Assembly: GCA_033060915.1 (NCBI GenBank)
Contig: CM065379.1
Coordinates: 39,354,318 to 39,418,317, forward strand
Reading direction: 5' to 3'
Source of the DNA: Euryodendron excelsum
Lineage: Eukaryota > Streptophyta > Magnoliopsida > Ericales > Pentaphylacaceae
DNA length: 64,000 nt
Translations under genes and position numbers: made by a program
Part shown: positions 60,300 through 64,000 of the stretch, piece by piece
Layout of the letters: each line of letters begins with the position of its first letter
Position numbering within the stretch: the first letter of the stretch is position 1
The notes under the pieces: generated by a model
Databases searched by the model: none
The model's input: only the letters and a program-made list of their open reading frames with translations
Told to the model about the DNA's origin: nothing

Positions 60300-60963
60300 T
60301 GCTAGTGTTGCCAATTTGGCTTCGTGCTACTTTTGCTGCTGCTCTCCATATAACCTCTTATTTTCATTCTGTAAATCAGTCTTCGATGGTGAGAATATGT
60401 CTAAGTTGTTCTGACTTCCTTGATAGCTTTTTGAACTTTTAGACAACTTTAGCTTTCCTTGGTGTCAGCAATCTTCTTGTGCTAAGGAAGTCTTTTGGTT
60501 GGACAGACCATCAGGTGTCACCAATCATCTGTATTGTTGACAATCTTAATATACTTTTCTTTTGAACTATTTTTCTAATGCTTTGAGGACAGGATGCTTC
60601 AGTGGATTGACATGATTATAAGGATCGAGGGTCTTCAATGTGAATGAATTGGCCATGGATGTTTCCAATCGTATGTTAATTCAAACCTTAACTCTTCTTC
60701 TTGAAGTGTCATCACTTTTATCAAAGTGGTGGCACTATTGGCTTTGATTCATTTTTTCACAAACTTCTAATGTGCCTTTCATGGTGTTAGCAAATCTTAC
60801 AAGGTGCTAACAAAGCCTTACATGTTCTTGACATAAAGCAGCTCCACAGATTTAACTATGTTTGTTGTAGTTAGGCTGCATACTCAAGTTAAAAACATTA
60901 GTCCACAATAACTAGGTTTTGTTATCATCAAATTACTTGTGGAGATCAACCCTTGGGTCAACA
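60300..60963 (-). mobile_element. Copia-type solo LTR at the LTR/polypurine junction
   Basis: 664 bp. In minus orientation it starts TGTTGACCCAAGGGTTGATC and ends AACACTAGCA. ATCTC flanks are at 60,295-60,299 and 60,964-60,968. Alternatively it is the element's own 3' LTR, since ATCTCCCC also reads as the polypurine tract; the upstream CAACA|ATCTC junction favours the solo-LTR view. Confidence 0.65.
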
Positions 60964-61373
60964 ATCTCCCCGTTTTTTATGATGAAAAAACATTCACCAA
61001 AGATGAAATGAAGAACCCTCCCCTTTAATATGAGGTCCCCCGCTTCAGCATACGATATTTCTCTCCCTTTTGTCAACTTACCAAAAAGAATATATGATAT
61101 AATCTAAGACACGAACAATAGTAAAAAAATATTTAAACAGAATTTTAAGTGTAGAAAGGACCGCAAACAACCAAGCAAGGTGGATTATAACATAGAAAAT
61201 GCATTCAAACATAGATAAAATGTCTTACATGCTAGTCCAGTGTCAGCAATATTAAAAACAACATACCAACAATACAAATATAACATAAAAATTAAAGTTT
61301 GAACAACAAAAAAAAACTAATATGCAAAGCAAAGTCACAAAATTATGAGGTCATCAGAGGTGTTAGAATCACC
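60964..61373 (-). other. Copia 3' untranslated region and polypurine tract
   Basis: The tract CATAAAAAACGGGGAGAT is the complement of 60,964-60,981. The rest is AT-rich with no gene. Confidence 0.6.
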
Positions 61374-62952
61374 CTATCCAGATCTGGGTCTAAGGCTATA
61401 TTCTTTGGTGATAGGAGGAAAAGCAATTTTCTTTCTAGCTCTTTGTTTGTAACTGGGTTTAGAAGGAGGGAAAAAGGAAGGATTTGGTTTTGGTGAGTAA
61501 GCACTTGCAGCAGGTGCCTTTCCCTTATCTGTTGCCTCAGAAGGCTCAAGTATTGGCACTTGTTCCTCTATTTCTCCTACTTTAGGCTTCTCAACAGCCA
61601 TTTCATCAGTCCCTTGGTCCTTTTCTAGGTCAGTTTCTTTTTTTATTCCTGTAGCTTCCTCTCCCTTTTCTTCTGCTAGTTCTTACTCATTGAGTTCTTT
61701 TTCTGTAAATTCTTCTGCAGACTATTCTTCATGTGCAGTGGTTGCCTTGTCAAAATCAAAGGGGTTCCCTTCTTTCATGGCTTTCAAAATAGCTTCCTTT
61801 ATTTCTTCCTTGATGAGTTTCACTTCTTTAGATAACTGCTCCACTTTTGTCCCCATCTTCATCACCACAGTCAGACAATTATCAAGTTTGGTATCAAACT
61901 TATCCAACAGCTCCACCACTTTGATTTCAAAATCTGTTTCCTCAGAGTCCTCTTGTCCTGCTTGTGAGGATGAGGCAGCAGTGGAGAGTCCATCCTTTTT
62001 CTTGATCCATTGATTGATCTCTTCATTTTTCTCATATCTCATGCTCTTCAAAGTGAATTCATTAATCCCACCTTGTCTTTCTTTCACCTCCTCTGCATTC
62101 TCACCAGTGAGCATTACTCCAAAATGTTTAAAGATCTTGCTGAGAGCCATACCATACGGTAGGCCACTGATTTTGTGAGTTGAGACCGCAAGCATGTGGT
62201 CTAGTATAATGGTGGTCATTTAGGGCTTCTTGTCCTTACTAGCATAGCACCAAAGCAATAGTAATTCAGTTTCAGATATGTAATCATACATGTCACTTCT
62301 TGGAGCTAGGCAATGATTAAGAAAGTGGTGCACCAATTTGAGCTCTAGAGAAAGTTCATCAGATGTTATAGTTTTCTTCTTCTTGCTACAAAGTAATTTT
62401 CCCAAAATCACAGACAGGACTTCTCAAAGATTCTCAAGTCGGGTCTCAATTCCTTCCTTTGGTAGGCCAAAAATTTTCTCCAAAAAATTTTATCTTAACC
62501 CCCTTCACAAAGCTTCTTAATTAACTAGGGTCCCTCTTTGATGGTTTAAGGTTCGCATAAAAGTGCCTAACTAGTTCTGGGTACATCTTCTCCTGAAGTT
62601 TGGCCATTTTTACCCAACCCAAATGTGTGAACTTTGCTTCAAAGATTATCCCCATTTCCTTAAAGAAATTGAAATCAAGAAATCTACCCTTGATAAATTT
62701 TCTGGTACAGAAAAAGATTTCATACCTTTCCTTTAGAGATACTCTATTGAAGCAAGGGTCGTTTTCCAGAACATCAATCACTTGTTCCACTTCTTCCACA
62801 CCCTTTTCTTTGTCGTCATTCTTCCCCCTTTTCAATTTTTTCCCCAACTTGCTAGATTCCCCCTTTTCTTTCTAGGTTTTCCTCGTTTTCCCTTAATCAA
62901 CCATAGGCAATTCAGTTGTTACTTGTTCAATGCTTGAATTTTGAGAAATCAT
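61374..62952 (-). pseudogene. Copia env-position ORF with plant transposon-protein domain
   Basis: ATG at 62,952 (MISQNSSIEQV). A K/E-rich start is followed by KFIKGRFLDFNFF, ELVRHFYANLK and a frame with RSFVKGVKI, resembling the domain in the Athila ORF at 7,195. Later parts include HHFLNHCLAPRSDMYDYI and LAVSTHKISGLPYGMAL, a coiled-coil-like stretch (VELLDKFDTKLDNCL, QLSKEVKLIKEEIKEA), and a basic C-terminus ending RPRSG. Stops fit CAA, CAG or CGA to TAA, TAG or TGA; frames also shift near 62,410-62,520. No signal peptide or membrane helix is evident, so 'env' is positional only. Confidence 0.7.
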
Positions 62953-63363
62953 AGCCAATTTTTTTTATTTCGGTAGCTTTTAATGATTCTTGAGAGGATT
63001 CAGATAGTATGAAATAGAGAGCAGTTGTATAGAGAAGGTTTTATGGATTTGAGAAATGGAGGGAACAGTTACTTTTGAATTTTGAGAGAGTGAAATGAAA
63101 GTCTGGGTCAATAATTTTGGGTTTTAGATATTTATTGGCACTGGTAAGTCAAACATAAGTATGCAATGGTGCTGACACCTATAACAGGTGCTGCCAATGT
63201 GTAGAGATCACATAAAGATTCAAGTAAATATTCTGAGATTGTTGCCACTAGATAATATAGACGACACCCAAGTTTACACACAGAACAAGTTTAGTTTATA
63301 TTGTCAGCACTTTCAATAATTGTTAACACTTAAGATAGAATGATCATTTGAAATATAATACAC
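62953..63363 (-). other. Spacer between copia pol and the extra ORF
   Basis: No gene. A TATA-like CCAATAAATATC (minus, about 63,126-63,137) lies ~180 bp before the ATG at 62,952; whether it drives the ORF is unknown. Confidence 0.4.
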
Positions 63364-64000
63364 TTAAGAAGAAAAACGATCATGATAACACTGAATAGGA
63401 CTAGACATACCAAGTTCCCTTAGAATCATACAGAATCTATCTTCACTTAGGGGTTTGGTGAAAATATCAGCCAACTGATGATCAATGCTGACAAACTCCA
63501 GATTAATATCATCTTTTTATGTATAGTCTTTAATGAAATGGTGCCTAATCTCAATGTATTTGGTTCTGGAGTGTTGAATAGGGTTTTTGGTCAGGTTTAT
63601 AGCACTGGTGTTGTCACACCGAATAGGTATATGTTCATAGGTAAGTTCATAGTCTTCAAGTTAGTGTTTAATCCATAACACTTGAGCACAACAGCTTCTA
63701 GCAACTATGTACTCTGCCTCTGCAGTTGAAAGGGCAAGAAAGTTTTATTTCTTACTAAACCAAGACACAAGCATGTTTCTAAGAAATTGACATGAACCAC
63801 TAGTGTTTTTTTCTATCAATTCTACTTCCAACATAATCAGCATTAGAATATCCAATAAGTTCAAAAGATGTACCACTAGGATACCACAAGCCAAGATTAC
63901 AAGTTTGTTTTAGATATCTGAAAATTCTCTTTACAGTAGGTAAGTATGATTCTTTAGGATTAGCTTAAAATCTTGCACACATACAAACACTGAACATGAT
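63364..64000 (-). pseudogene. Copia pol, RNase H end, partial
   Basis: Minus-strand frames carry YLKQTCNLGLWYP, FELIGYSNADYVG, ALSTAEAEY, RTKYIEIRHHFIKDY and DIFTKPLSEDRF, ending in TAA at 63,364. These are Ty1/copia RNase H landmarks. Stops near 63,669, 63,752 and 63,521 each fit CAA to TAA. The upstream pol lies beyond base 64,000. Confidence 0.92.

Larger units (their letters stand above)
59969..64000 (-). mobile_element. Ty1/copia element with an extra ORF after pol, left end off-window
   Basis: Minus strand: pol RNase H at the right edge, a 411-bp gap, an env-position ORF (62,952-61,374), untranslated DNA, polypurine tract and part of the 3' LTR (60,294-59,969). The pol-then-extra-ORF order is known for the SIRE/Maximus group. 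It is interrupted by the solo LTR at 60,300-60,963 and by the Tat element in its LTR. Confidence 0.8.

Noticed and set aside
61690..62013. 107-codon plus-strand ORF rich in serine
   Set aside because: A shadow of the K/E-rich minus-strand env-position ORF.

Overview
The window is eudicot-type nuclear plant DNA dominated by nested transposable elements. The signs are Athila- and Tat-type Ty3/gypsy elements, a Ty1/copia element with an extra ORF after pol, CACTA transposons with GCGACGG-type subterminal repeats, very long LTRs, and one intron-containing PR-10 (Bet v 1) gene. I see no rRNA, tRNA, CRISPR or bacterial features. The only gene that looks intact is the two-exon PR-10 gene on the minus strand (32,661-33,406). 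Every other coding stretch is a decayed transposon fragment.

Left block (1-26,323). A plus-strand Athila-like element enters from the left (gag, protease, RT, RNase H, integrase, env-position ORF, 3' LTR ending at 11,623). A solo LTR of its own family sits in its pol gene in reverse orientation (3,665-5,144, target duplication GGACC). The Athila element lies in an LTR (ending 14,270) that itself lies in a tandem repeat array of a CACTA transposon. The same array is also split by a very long solo LTR (15,014-24,386, GTGAC duplications) carrying two further solo LTRs. The CACTA element ends at 26,323.

Middle block (26,324-36,770). This is PR-10 flanking DNA, interrupted by a second, complete CACTA element (27,345-31,851, TTT duplication) that carries gene fragments (one exon looks like FIP37/WTAP) and a ~171-bp tandem array. 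The PR-10 gene and a copia-like solo LTR follow. Flanking blocks of the PR-10 gene recur at 46,800-50,116 without a gene.

Right-middle block (36,930-45,711). These are 3' ends of two or three related Athila-like elements in opposite orientations around a truncated copy of the long LTR, which contains another solo LTR (CCAAG duplication).

Right block (50,117-64,000). A 171-bp array fragment and an LTR fragment adjoin a minus-strand Tat-type element whose RT is split by a complete 4.75-kb solo LTR (CAAAG duplication). The Tat element appears to have inserted in the 3' LTR of a minus-strand copia element, which runs off the right edge (RNase H, env-position ORF, polypurine tract) and carries another solo LTR (ATCTC).

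The most interesting signals are: (i) family-specific, CpG-rich, near-palindromic 10-bp words repeated just upstream of the TATA box in several LTR families; (ii) a copy of such a module, with a G12 tract and TATA-like site, directly upstream of the Athila env-position ORF, suggesting an internal promoter; (iii) a shared domain in the env-position ORFs of the Ty3/Athila and Ty1/copia elements; and (iv) CACTA elements carrying long satellite-like arrays and captured exons.
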